From Rhizobium sp. NZLR1 (GTDB taxonomy: Bacteria > Pseudomonadota > Alphaproteobacteria > Rhizobiales > Rhizobiaceae): DNA of 64,000 nucleotides. Of this stretch, positions 53,042 through 61,401 are shown piece after piece. The stretch lies in NCBI RefSeq assembly GCF_017357385.1, contig NZ_CP071632.1, forward strand, positions 3,105,501 to 3,169,500, given 5' to 3'. How positions within the stretch are numbered: the stretch's first letter is position 1; every line of letters begins with the position of its first letter. Made by a program: the position numbers and the translations under genes. The notes beneath the pieces were generated by a model. It saw only the letters and a program-made list of their open reading frames with translations. It did no database searches and was not told where the DNA came from.

Positions 53042-53347
53042 TTAACGCCGGATCAGCGGGCAGCCGCGGACATTCGCGAAGGTGATCCTGTCCCAGCCGC
53101 GACGCTCACGCCCCGCAACGACGACGACGCGCGGCGACATGCGGGTGATGCGGGCATCGCGCAGGCCGAAGTCGCGCGCCTTGCGCACCGCATGCATCGG
53201 CGAGCAACCGCGGATCGGACGATGGTATTGCGCTTCGGCGACGAGGTTCGTCTGCGGCCCTGCGGCTGCCGCGGTGGAAGCCGTGACCGGAATGGAGCAG
53301 AGGGCGAGCAATGCGGCAAGCGAGGCTTTGGCGAGCAAATGCGTCAT
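53042..53347 (-). CDS. secreted basic protein, paralogue 2
   Basis: 101 residues. Signal peptide SLAALLALCSIPVTASTAAAAG. The C-terminal module KARDFGLRDARITRMSPRVVVVAGRERRGWDRITFANVRGCPLIRR matches paralogue 1 closely, while the Pro/Tyr linker is absent. The two genes lie 175 nt apart in tandem, suggesting a local duplication followed by linker change. Confidence 0.75.
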   Translation of the reverse strand: MTHLLAKASLAALLALCSIPVTASTAAAAGPQTNLVAEAQYHRPIRGCSPMHAVRKARDFGLRDARITRMSPRVVVVAGRERRGWDRITFANVRGCPLIRR

Positions 53348-53381
53348 GGGGTGTCTCCGTCGATTTGTTCTTTGTCTTTAC

Positions 53382-53405
53382 GCATGTCGTTATCGCGCGA
53401 CATGC
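53382..53405 (-). repeat. 24-nt deletion form of the palindromic element, copy D
   Basis: Outer arms GCATGTCG / CGACATGC are kept but the inner hairpin has collapsed to CGCG, followed by the bulge ATAA (minus strand). Located 34 nt upstream of paralogue 2. Confidence 0.75.
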
Positions 53406-53503
53406 TCGAACTCTCCCTTCAGGGATTGTTTCGACAGTAGACGCTGCAAACTGAATGGCATTCGAACCGCGCATTCAGTTTTCATTCAGAAGGATTAATC
53501 CTT

Positions 53504-53926
53504 TCAGGCACTGAGATGCAGGACGATTTCGCGCCGGTGCGGCCGGTCGCGATGTTCGAACAGATAAAGGCCCTGCCAGGTGCCGAGCATCAGCCGCGCC
53601 CTCGCGACGGGGATGCCGATCGAAACCTGAGTGAGCGCCGCCTTGATATGCGCCGGCATGTCGTCCGGCCCCTCGGCCCTATGCACGACCCAGCCCATCG
53701 CGGGATCGGAGGCCGACGGCACGAGGCGGCGGAAGAAGGCGAGAAGATCGGTTTGTACGTCGGGATCGGCATTTTCCTGGATCAGCAGCGAACAGGAAGT
53801 GTGCCGCACGAAGACGGTGAGAAGCCCCTCCTCCTGCCCGGCCGCTCTGACGAAAGCCTCCGCCTGGTCGGTGAATTCGTAAAGTCCCTGCCCGCGTGTG
53901 GCTAGTGTAAGGACCGTCTGCGGCAA
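53504..53926 (-). CDS. YjbQ/UPF0047-family protein
   Basis: 140 residues. FVRHTSCSLLIQENADPDVQTDLLAFFRRLVP at about 39-70 and DDMPAHIKAALTQVSIGIPVARARLMLGTWQGLYLFEHRDRPHRREIVLHL are hallmark stretches (HTS...ENAD, GTWQG, EHR). Family also called secondary thiamine-phosphate synthase; the physiological role is unsettled. Confidence 0.92.
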   Translation of the reverse strand: MPQTVLTLATRGQGLYEFTDQAEAFVRAAGQEEGLLTVFVRHTSCSLLIQENADPDVQTDLLAFFRRLVPSASDPAMGWVVHRAEGPDDMPAHIKAALTQVSIGIPVARARLMLGTWQGLYLFEHRDRPHRREIVLHLSA

Positions 53927-54013
53927 GGCGCTCTCCCGTCTCGGAGTGATATCCCCGCGAGTTGGCGCGTCATGGCGGCCAAGTCAATGCCTCGAAAAGC
54001 GGGAGCGCCGGCA

Positions 54014-54367
54014 TCAGAGCCTGAGCAGCGTCTCGAAGCCGCCATAGATCATCCGCTTGCCATCGAACGGCATCTGCCATTGGTCGCCTTTGAGCCTGGG
54101 ATCGGCCATCACCTTGGCATTGATATCGTCGCGCTCCTGCCGCGACCGATAGACAATCCAGGAAAACACCACCACCTCGTCCTCTTTGGCTTGCACGGCG
54201 CGAGGAAAGGAGGTCAGCGTGCCATAGGGCACGTCGTCGCCGATGCATTCGACATATTCGAGCGCGCCATATTCCTTCCAGATCGACCCGGCGAAGGCCG
54301 AGAATTCCTTATAGGCTTCGATATTCTCCTTCGGCACCGCCACGATGAAACCATCGACATAGGACAT
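54014..54367 (-). CDS. DUF1428 protein
   Basis: 117 residues. MSYVDGFIVAVPKENIEAYKEFSAFAGSIWKEYGALEYVECIGDDVPYG and GDQWQMPFDGKRMIYGGFETL are characteristic of the DUF1428 (dimeric alpha-beta barrel) family. Function unknown. Monocistronic. Confidence 0.9.
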   Translation of the reverse strand: MSYVDGFIVAVPKENIEAYKEFSAFAGSIWKEYGALEYVECIGDDVPYGTLTSFPRAVQAKEDEVVVFSWIVYRSRQERDDINAKVMADPRLKGDQWQMPFDGKRMIYGGFETLLRL

Positions 54368-54634
54368 TGCACGCCTCCTCCATCTATCTCACGCTGACGG
54401 GAGAAATAGGAGACCAGTCGGGTAGTTCCAGACCGACCGACCGTTCACCCGATCGAAAGCGGGCTGGCAACACGGCTGTATCGAAATTTACTGATTTATT
54501 CTCCACTTATATAATGAACGCCTAAAATTTGACAGTATTGCTCCGCGATCTAATGTTACCTGACAGCACCCGCCTACGCGGCGTGTGCCCGCGTTCAGGC
54601 GTCGACATCAATACAGCTCTTGGAGGATGTATTC

Positions 54635-55120
54635 ATGATCAAACTTGCTTCTATCGGAACAGCCGTCGCCCTTGGTATCGGAGCATTCACCTTCGCGTCT
54701 CACGCGAATGCGCTGACGATGAACGAATGCAGCGCCAAATACAAAGCGGCACAAGCGGCCAACAGCCTGAATGGAATGAAGTGGAACGATTTCCGTAAGG
54801 CGCAGTGCGGAACCGATGCCGCGGCAGCACCTGCGGCCACAGCACCTGCTGCGGGCGATGCCAAGAACGAAGAGCCGACGATGGCCAATACGGACAATGC
54901 ATCCGAACCGCCGGCAACCACGACCAAGGCTCCGAAGGGCGTGGTCTTCCCCACCAAGGTCTCGGCGAAATACGCAAGCGAGACCCCGGGTAAGGCGAGA
55001 ATGCATACCTGTCTCGATCAATACAAAACCGACAAGGCCAATGACAGCCTGGGCGGCCTCACCTGGATCAAGAAGGGCGGCGGCTATTACAGCATCTGCA
55101 ACAGCAAACTCAAGTCCTGA
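54635..55120 (+). CDS. periplasmic protein with two Cys-framed repeats, PsiF-like
   Basis: 161 residues. GGAGGA precedes ATG 54635. Signal peptide LASIGTAVALGIGAFTFASHANA. Two copies of a 30-residue module follow: MNECSAKYKAAQAANSLNGMKWNDFRKAQCG and MHTCLDQYKTDKANDSLGGLTWIKKGGGYYSICNSKL, joined by a long Ala/Pro/Thr linker. Each has one Cys near each end. The layout resembles PsiF-type repeats but I cannot confirm the family. Confidence 0.72.
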   Translation: MIKLASIGTAVALGIGAFTFASHANALTMNECSAKYKAAQAANSLNGMKWNDFRKAQCGTDAAAAPAATAPAAGDAKNEEPTMANTDNASEPPATTTKAPKGVVFPTKVSAKYASETPGKARMHTCLDQYKTDKANDSLGGLTWIKKGGGYYSICNSKLKS

Positions 55121-55190
55121 CGTCTTTTCGCTCGGCTATCACAGGCGTCGCCACGCGGCGGCGCCGATCACGATCTACACGGAGGATGCG

Positions 55191-55541
55191 ATGAGTCTCT
55201 TTGATAATTTGGGCGGCATGCTGAGCAAGGCGATCAGCAACCATCCGGGCGGCCTCGGCGGACTGATGTCCGATGCCTTTTCCCAATTCGGCGGCCTGGA
55301 CGGCGTGGTGACGAAACTGAACGACGCCGGCCTCGGGTCGCGTGTCAATTCCTGGCTCGGGCGTGGCGAAAACCAGCCGATCACCCCAGACGAAATCCGT
55401 TCCGCACTCTCGAACGAATATCTCGTCTCGCTTGCGCAGAAGCTTGGCGTGCCGACGGACCAGGTGGCGAATATCCTCGCGCAACACCTGCCGGCCGCGG
55501 TCGATCAGGCAAGCCCGGACGGCACGATCCGGACGCCCTGA
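55191..55541 (+). CDS. YidB/DUF937-family protein
   Basis: 116 residues. MSLFDNLGGMLSKAISNHPGG, then a Gly-rich segment (GGLDGVVTKLNDAGLGSRVNSWLGRGENQPITPDEIRSAL) and a helical C-terminus (LAQKLGVPTDQVANILAQHLPAAVDQ). Exact DUF937/YidB organisation. GGAGGA before ATG; a longer open frame upstream is a shadow of the previous gene. Function unknown. Confidence 0.88.
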   Translation: MSLFDNLGGMLSKAISNHPGGLGGLMSDAFSQFGGLDGVVTKLNDAGLGSRVNSWLGRGENQPITPDEIRSALSNEYLVSLAQKLGVPTDQVANILAQHLPAAVDQASPDGTIRTP

Positions 55542-55587
55542 GTCTCAACACGCCATAGCGGCCTTCCCTTGGCACGCTTCGGCCCGA

Positions 55588-56184
55588 TCAGGGCCCATTG
55601 ACCAGCTTGAGGATGAGCTGCTGGATATTTCCGCCGTCGCCGAGTTCGATCTTGTCGAAGTCGCGGCCGCTCTGGCGTTGCCTCATGGAAATCTCGCCGA
55701 GGCGGCGCGTCAGCTCGATCCGGATCTTCTTGCAGTCGGGATCATCGGCGACGGTGAGGCCGATGCTCATCGCCTCGATTTCCCTGACCATCGCCTTGAT
55801 GGTGTCGCCATGCACCCGCTCATGGGCGTACACGCCCGTAATGAAGGCATCCCAGCTGCTTCTAACGGCAGGCGCCAGCGCTGCCGATGGCTTCGGCAGC
55901 GTATAGGTGATGATGAGCTTCGGCCGGTTGGTGATGATGACGCAGGCATTGCCCTGCGGTTCGTATTTCCGGGTCCATGTCAGCTTGAACGTCGTATGCG
56001 CGATCGCCCGGCTCGCGCCGGCTTCAGGCCCCCGCGCCCCGATCGATTCGTAGAGTTCGGCGCCGGTCGTTCCCGATATCGAATAGGGCCGCACCTCTTC
56101 CACAGCCTGCCAATCGGCCAGCGCCACGACCGGCGCCGATGCGAACACGGTCGCGAGCACACAGGATAGAAAAACTTTCGTCAC
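55588..56184 (-). CDS. DUF922 secreted putative zinc protease
   Basis: 198 residues starting at GTG 56184 (VTKVFLSCVLATVFASAPVVALADW gives a clean signal peptide). RPYSISGTTGAELYESIGARGP is the DUF922 opening, and YAHERVHGDTIKAM contains an HExxH-like HERVH plus the downstream glutamates of the family. Predicted periplasmic or secreted metalloprotease; activity not shown. Confidence 0.82.
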   Translation of the reverse strand: MTKVFLSCVLATVFASAPVVALADWQAVEEVRPYSISGTTGAELYESIGARGPEAGASRAIAHTTFKLTWTRKYEPQGNACVIITNRPKLIITYTLPKPSAALAPAVRSSWDAFITGVYAHERVHGDTIKAMVREIEAMSIGLTVADDPDCKKIRIELTRRLGEISMRQRQSGRDFDKIELGDGGNIQQLILKLVNGP

Positions 56185-56259
56185 GCGCGGTCCCCGCCGA
56201 ATAATGTTTCGGGCGAACCTAACGGCGGCCGCCGCTGCTTTCAACGCACCAGCCATGCA

Positions 56260-57480
56260 TCAGCCCTGCAGCGTCTTGACCTTGGTCAGGTCGGGGAAGA
56301 GCCGCACCCACAGGAGCACCACGATAACAGTGCCGAGCCCGCCGACGATGCCGGTGGCGACGGGACCGAGGGCTGCCGCCATCATGCCGGATTCGAATTC
56401 GCCGAGCTGGTTGGAGGTGCCGATGAACAGCGAGTTGACGGCGCTGACGCGGCCCCGCATCTCGTCCGGCGTCAGAAGCTGCACCAGCGAGCTGCGCACG
56501 ACGACGCTGACCGTATCGGACGCGCCGACGACGAGCAGTGCGGCGACGGAAAGCGCGATATTGGTGGAGAGTGCAAAGACGATGGTGGCGACGCCGAATA
56601 CCGCAACGGCGGCAAGCATTTTGCGCCCAACATTGCTTTCGAGCGGCCTGCGGGCCAGCACGATCGACATGGCGAGCGCGCCGACCGCCGGTGCGGCGCG
56701 CAAGAAGCCCAGTCCCCAGGGGCCGGCATGCAGGATATCGCTGGCAAACATCGGCAGCAGCGCGGTTGCGCCACCGAGCAGCACTGCGAAGAGATCGAGC
56801 GAGATGGTGCCGAGCATCACCGGCCGGCTGCGGATGAAGGAGACGCCGGCAAAGACCGAGGCAAGCGTCACCGGCTCGCGCTTGGCAGGCGCCCATTGCA
56901 TGCGGATCGAGATGACGTTGACGCTCGCGACGGCAAAGAGCAGCGCCGACACGGCAAAGGGCGCGACCGGGTTCAGCCCGTAAAGCAGGCCGCCGAGTGA
57001 CGGGCCGATGATCAGCGCCGTCTGCATCAGCGAAGTGGAGGTTGCGACCGCCTTTTGCAGCATCGAGGCCGGCACGATATTCGGCAGCAGCGCCGCCATG
57101 GTCGGCCGCTCGAAGGCGACGACGGCGCCGAGCACCGTGACCGCGACAAGAATGCCGGCTGGCGTCAGCCATTGCTGCCAGGTGGCAACCGCCAGCACCA
57201 GCGCCGTCACCGACTCGATCACCTGGCAGACGAGGCCGATGCGCCGCCGGTCGAACCGGTCGGCGACATGGCCGACGACGAAGGTCAGCAGCGCCATCGG
57301 CAGGAACTGGCAGAGGCCGACGAGGCCGAGCGCAAAGGCGCTATGCGTCTGGTCATAGATCATCCAGCCCATGGCAATGCCGATGGACTGGAATGCAAGC
57401 GAGGAAAACACGCGGGAGGCAGCGAAGTTCAGATAGCCTGGGTGGCGAAGAACGCTCCGCGGGCCTTGGGATATGTCCAT
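56260..57480 (-). CDS. MFS exporter (EntS/DHA3-like)
   Basis: 406 residues from MDISQGPRSVLRHPGYLNFAASRVFSSLAFQSIGIAMGWMIYD. Twelve spans. FVVGHVADRFDRRRIGLVCQ is the MFS loop 2-3 motif (GxxaDrxgrrr) near residue 70, and the LTPDEMRGRVSAVNSLFIGTSNQLGEFESG motif near 330 is typical of the EntS/macrolide-efflux (DHA3) branch. Upstream in-frame ATG at 57573 is not favoured. Substrate unknown. Confidence 0.9.
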   Translation of the reverse strand: MDISQGPRSVLRHPGYLNFAASRVFSSLAFQSIGIAMGWMIYDQTHSAFALGLVGLCQFLPMALLTFVVGHVADRFDRRRIGLVCQVIESVTALVLAVATWQQWLTPAGILVAVTVLGAVVAFERPTMAALLPNIVPASMLQKAVATSTSLMQTALIIGPSLGGLLYGLNPVAPFAVSALLFAVASVNVISIRMQWAPAKREPVTLASVFAGVSFIRSRPVMLGTISLDLFAVLLGGATALLPMFASDILHAGPWGLGFLRAAPAVGALAMSIVLARRPLESNVGRKMLAAVAVFGVATIVFALSTNIALSVAALLVVGASDTVSVVVRSSLVQLLTPDEMRGRVSAVNSLFIGTSNQLGEFESGMMAAALGPVATGIVGGLGTVIVVLLWVRLFPDLTKVKTLQG

Positions 57481-57644
57481 TGCGATGTCACCGGCAGGCC
57501 GCGGCTGCGCCAGCCTTCTTGGGAGTTCTGGGAAGGTCGGAACGGTGTTCTGCCCCGATACGCTGTTTGTCAATCGGAATGCGCTGGCGCGACCCGGTTA
57601 CGCCATACGGGGCGCCGCATGACGCAAGCTTAATCCCGGGCGCT

Positions 57645-58364
57645 TTAGCGCGGCTCACTGTGGATGCTGAGATAGGCGGGATCGAATTCGGCGATTTCCT
57701 GCAGGCGCTCCCAATCGACGATGGTGATCGTCCGGTTCTCCCAGGTAAACACCCCCTCGCGCCGCAGCGCCTGCAGCGTCTTGTTCAGATGGACGACGGA
57801 AATGCCGAGCACGTCGGCCATCTCGATCTGCGTCAACGGAAACTGGAAGCTGGCGCCCCGCGTCCGCTCGACGACCTGCAAGCGCACGAAAAGCTCGCAG
57901 ACGAGGTGGGCGATCTGAGCCCGTTTCGAGCGCCGGCCCATGGCGACGATCCATTCCCGGTGAATGGCGCCATCGATCAGCGTATCGAGCCAGAGCAGCC
58001 GGGTCAGATGCGGCATGCGCTCGGTGATCGCCCGGAGATCGCCATGATCGGCGAAGGCGACATGACAGGCCGAGAGCGCAACGATGCCGTGATCCATTTT
58101 CTTGAGGGGAAAGGCGTGCAGGTCGACGAAATCGCCGGCGACATGCAGCGCGGTGATCTGGCGGCTGCCATCGGCCATCACCTTGTAGCGCGCGGCGAAA
58201 CCATCGAGCAGCAGCGTGCTGTAGGGCGGCCGGCTGCCTTCGGCGACAATATCCTCTCCGGCAGCAAAGTGCCGGTCCTTGACCAGGATCGACCTGAGAC
58301 GGTTTTCCTCCTCGGTCGACAGCACATCGCGGCTTCCAAGGTTGAGCAGCAGGGCTTCAATCAC
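57645..58364 (-). CDS. Crp/Fnr-family transcriptional regulator
   Basis: 239 residues from GTG 58364. The cyclic-nucleotide-binding-like beta barrel spans about 30-130 (GEDIVAEGSRPPYSTLLLDGFAARY, VAGDFVDLHAF). The C-terminal helix-turn-helix is FPLTQIEMADVLGISVVHLNKTLQALRREGVF. No FNR-type N-terminal cysteine cluster, so it is probably a non-Fe-S member of the kind common in rhizobia. Ligand not known. Confidence 0.92.
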   Translation of the reverse strand: MIEALLLNLGSRDVLSTEEENRLRSILVKDRHFAAGEDIVAEGSRPPYSTLLLDGFAARYKVMADGSRQITALHVAGDFVDLHAFPLKKMDHGIVALSACHVAFADHGDLRAITERMPHLTRLLWLDTLIDGAIHREWIVAMGRRSKRAQIAHLVCELFVRLQVVERTRGASFQFPLTQIEMADVLGISVVHLNKTLQALRREGVFTWENRTITIVDWERLQEIAEFDPAYLSIHSEPR

Positions 58365-58494
58365 GAGCTCGTCCGTCGAGTTCGAAAGAGGGGATCATGA
58401 CGATGCGACCTGTATTTTCTATAGGAATCAATGCCTGGCCTCGGGAACAATTGTCTTCATCTGTAATTTCCCCCTGTGACGCACAGGAAAGAAC

Positions 58495-58740
58495 ATGGCT
58501 CGCTATTTTTTCGATCTGCATAATGGCGAAGGTCCCACACGCGACGAGCACGGCACCGAGCTCAGATCGCGCGAGGACATTTCGAAAGAGGTGACCCGCA
58601 TCCTGCTGGATGTGGCCCGTGACGAACTGCCTGCGGGTGATCGCGCCGTCATCGCCGTCACCGTTCGCAACGAAAGCGGCGACCCGGTGACGGTTGCCAG
58701 TCTCGTCTTCAACAATGAATGGCTCGACGTCTTGCGGTAG
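58495..58740 (+). CDS. DUF6894-like small protein 1
   Basis: 81 residues. MARYFFDLHNGEGPTRDEHGTELRSREDISKEVTRILLDVARDELPAGDRAVIAVTVRNESGDPVTVASLVF is the typical small ferredoxin-like protein found in many copies in rhizobia. AGGAAAG upstream. A second member lies at 58954. Confidence 0.85.
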   Translation: MARYFFDLHNGEGPTRDEHGTELRSREDISKEVTRILLDVARDELPAGDRAVIAVTVRNESGDPVTVASLVFNNEWLDVLR

Positions 58741-58819
58741 CGGCAACGGTTTCAGGGTTGCCGCAGGTCTCCCGCACCAATCCCACTCGGTCGCCGCGAC
58801 GCTTAGGCTCTTTTTTTAT

Positions 58820-58864
58820 GCATGTCGTTCGCCCGGAACCGCTGCACACCTCCGGGCGACATGC
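58820..58864 (-). repeat. 45-nt palindromic element, copy E
   Basis: Minus strand: outer arms GCATGTCG / CGACATGC, inner arms CCCGGAG / TTCCGGG, loop GTGTGCAGCGG, bulge CGAA. The inner arm sequence differs from B and C but still pairs. A run of seven T lies just upstream on the plus strand (58811-58817). Confidence 0.88.
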
Positions 58865-58953
58865 ATTAAGACCCGCCTCCACCGCTGGCAATTAAATTTG
58901 ACATAGTCGCGCCATTGCTCTGACAAACATCGCAAGCAGCATTCCGGCCTCGG

Positions 58954-59187
58954 CTATTTCGCGATTTCCTCGAGAATCAGCCGGATTTCCGCAAGCGGCC
59001 GCCGGCTTTCGTCGAAGAGTTCGACCGACAGCATGTTCAGAGGTTCCGCCGGCAGGCCTTCGGCGGCCATCTCGGCGAGCACGCGCCGCGCCTCCGCTTT
59101 GGCGGCCTCGATGGAGGCGAATTGATATCCGGTCTCGGTCGCCCCGACACCATCACGATCGAGGAGCTGAAAGTAGAATTTAGGCAC
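58954..59187 (-). CDS. DUF6894-like small protein 2
   Basis: 77 residues from GTG 59187 (GGGGA upstream). PKFYFQLLDRDGVGATETGYQFASIEAAKAEARRVLAEMAAEGLPAEPLNMLSVELFDESRRPLAEIRLILEEI. Same fold type as protein 1. The longer ATG frame from 59478 overlaps the DUF427 gene and is a shadow. Confidence 0.78.
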   Translation of the reverse strand: MPKFYFQLLDRDGVGATETGYQFASIEAAKAEARRVLAEMAAEGLPAEPLNMLSVELFDESRRPLAEIRLILEEIAK

Positions 59188-59248
59188 GACACATCCCCTG
59201 CTAGAACACGCTAACGATCCCGCGGGCAACATGTTCCGACTGCCGTGA

Positions 59249-59647
59249 TCAGAAGGTGCCGGCTTCCGGTGAAGCCATTTCCTCGATGCCGTCGACCCGG
59301 TCGGGATAGAAGGCGAGATGGTCCTTGATATTGCTGACCGCGGCATTCGGCGCCTCGTACGTCCAGACCGCATTCTTCGACCGATCGCCGCCCGCAATGA
59401 TACTGTAATAGGCGGCATCGCCCTTATAGGGGCAATGGCTGGTATGGTCGGTGCGCTGCAGCAGCGCCATGTCCACATCCTTGCGCGGAATATACTGCAC
59501 CGGCGGATAGGAGGCTTCGCGAAGCGTCAGCGCATCGTGGCTATCGGCAATCACCTTGCCGTCAAGCGTGACGACGACGCGGGAGGGATTGTGTTCTACG
59601 GTGATCGGATGATCCGGCCCCGGGATCTTGATCGATTTGTCTGACAT
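59249..59647 (-). CDS. DUF427 protein
   Basis: 132 residues from MSDKSIKIPGPDHPITVEHNPSRVVVTLDGKVIADS. YPPVQYIPRKDVDMALLQRTDHTSHCPYKGDAAYYSI is the family signature (YxPxxD...T.CPYKG). Single domain; function unknown. Confidence 0.92.
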   Translation of the reverse strand: MSDKSIKIPGPDHPITVEHNPSRVVVTLDGKVIADSHDALTLREASYPPVQYIPRKDVDMALLQRTDHTSHCPYKGDAAYYSIIAGGDRSKNAVWTYEAPNAAVSNIKDHLAFYPDRVDGIEEMASPEAGTF

Positions 59648-59726
59648 AGGGTTCGCCTCCAGGAAATGTCGATGCCGTGGAGATAGGGTGGGCATGCGGT
59701 TCGTCCAAGGCCTGAAACGCCGGCAT

Positions 59727-60419
59727 CTAGAATTCGAAAAGCGGTGATCTCAGGCTCAGCATCGCCGTTTTCGGCGCCGCCGGCCAGTGACGTGTCAGTG
59801 CATCCGCGAGCGTTTCGATCAGCGTGCCGATATCCTCGGCCGCGGAGGCATGCAGGGCCTCGGCAACGATCAGCACCGAGTGCGTCGTCTGCCGCACCGC
59901 CGAAAGCCCGCTCTGCCGGTTCGTCCAGCGCCGAGCATGCGCCCTCTCCGCACTGTCTGCGAAAATCACTTCGTTCGGTTCCGGATGTTCGATTTCGCCG
60001 CCGAAGGTAAGATAGGTCTCGTGGCCCCCGGCTCGCCGGACCTCGAGATCATCAGTGATCTTCTCGGTGTCGAAGACGGCAATCGGAATGGCGAAGGCGA
60101 GCGATATCGCATTGCAGAGATCGATCAGCGGATGCAGGCGCGGCAGGCCATGCTCCTGGCGGAAGCGGCGCAGCAGCGCTTCGGAGGCCGAGCGATATTG
60201 CGTCGGCTTCAGCCCCATTCGGGAAAAACCGCGCCGCCACGCCTGGATTTCAGGAAACTCGCCTTCCGGCGCTGCGGCCAGCCGGGCCTCGGCAATCGCG
60301 CCGAAGCTGGCGATCGCCGCCTCGACATCAGCATCCGCATGGATACTTTCCACATGAAGCGCACCGGCGCGAAGCTCCGGAAAGTCCTGCCAGATGGAAT
60401 CGGAATGACGGAATTGCAT
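59727..60419 (-). CDS. B3/B4 tRNA-binding-domain protein
   Basis: 230 residues resembling the B3/B4 editing-associated domain of phenylalanyl-tRNA synthetase beta (FSRMGLKPTQYRSASEALLRRFRQEHGLPRLHPLIDLCNAISLAFAIPIAVFDTEKI, then GEIEHPEPNEVIFADSAERAHARRWTNRQS). Stand-alone B3/B4 proteins may check D-amino acids or free amino acids; that is family inference. It starts 3 nt after the EamA gene stop on the same strand, so it is co-transcribed. Confidence 0.88.
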   Translation of the reverse strand: MQFRHSDSIWQDFPELRAGALHVESIHADADVEAAIASFGAIAEARLAAAPEGEFPEIQAWRRGFSRMGLKPTQYRSASEALLRRFRQEHGLPRLHPLIDLCNAISLAFAIPIAVFDTEKITDDLEVRRAGGHETYLTFGGEIEHPEPNEVIFADSAERAHARRWTNRQSGLSAVRQTTHSVLIVAEALHASAAEDIGTLIETLADALTRHWPAAPKTAMLSLRSPLFEF

Positions 60420-60422
60420 GGC

Positions 60423-61322
60423 CTATCTCCCTCCGGATATTTTCAGCGCCACCCGGCTGTCGGCAAGGGCAAGCCCGAGCACGGCCGCCAGCACGCAGGC
60501 GATGCCGGCGATCTGGTTGAGCCCGACCGGCTCGCCGAGGATGAGGAAAGCCAGCATGACGGCGGAAACCGGCGCGAGCGCCGTGAAGAGCGCGGCTTCC
60601 GTGCCGCTTACCCTTGCCGCACCGGCATACCAGAGCAGGAAGCCGCCGACGGTCGGCACCAGCGCATAATAAACGACGGCAACGACAGCGCCTGCGGAAA
60701 TCCCCGGCGCGAAAGGCGCTTCGAACATCGCGGGTATGGCGGCGATGATGAGGCCGATACCGGCCATCAGCGTCGACTGGACAAGCGGCGCGATCTCCGC
60801 CCTCAGCCTTTTGTTCAGCAGGATGAACAGCCCCTCGCAGACGACGGCGCAGAAGATCAGCGCATTGCCGGAGAATGATCCGCCTGAAGCATCCGGGCTG
60901 AAGGCGATCGAACACACGCCTGCCGTCGCCAGCGCCACGGCAACAAGCAGAGCAGGCTTCGGCCGCTCGCCAAGCAGCAGGATGGAAATACCAGCCGACA
61001 CCACCGGCAGCGTGCCGATGATCACGCCGGCATCGGCCGCCGAGGTCAGGCTGAGGCCGGAAATCAGCAGCGTCGTATAACCGACGCTGCCGGCGCCAGC
61101 CTGAATGGCGAGGATCAGACAATCTTCCTTAGAGAGTTTCGGCAGCCGCGCGCCGGTCAGGCGCATTGCCGCCAGCAAGATGGGAAAAGCCAGCGCGAAG
61201 CGCAACGCCGTGGCGCTGAACGGCGCCACGCCGGACGCAATCAGCTTGCTGGCGATCACCGTGCTTCCCACCGTCAGCATGGCCAGCCCCAGATAGAGAT
61301 ACCCTTGAACCTGTCTCGACAT
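60423..61322 (-). CDS. EamA/DMT-family exporter
   Basis: 299 residues, ten membrane helices in two EamA repeats. First repeat LGLAMLTVGSTVIASKLIASGVAPFSATALRFALAFPILL; second repeat near 155-290 with ALFTALAPVSAVMLAFLILGEPVGLNQIAGIACVLAAVLGLALA. Lies between an AraC regulator and the B3/B4 protein gene; exports an unknown metabolite, possibly an amino acid given the neighbour. Confidence 0.93.
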   Translation of the reverse strand: MSRQVQGYLYLGLAMLTVGSTVIASKLIASGVAPFSATALRFALAFPILLAAMRLTGARLPKLSKEDCLILAIQAGAGSVGYTTLLISGLSLTSAADAGVIIGTLPVVSAGISILLLGERPKPALLVAVALATAGVCSIAFSPDASGGSFSGNALIFCAVVCEGLFILLNKRLRAEIAPLVQSTLMAGIGLIIAAIPAMFEAPFAPGISAGAVVAVVYYALVPTVGGFLLWYAGAARVSGTEAALFTALAPVSAVMLAFLILGEPVGLNQIAGIACVLAAVLGLALADSRVALKISGGR

Positions 61323-61401
61323 TCAGCGCCTCCTGTTGGAAGCGCCGAGAAAACAGCAATGACGTGTCCGGGTCTTGAACGAAATTGCAGGCGGGGGATC
61401 T

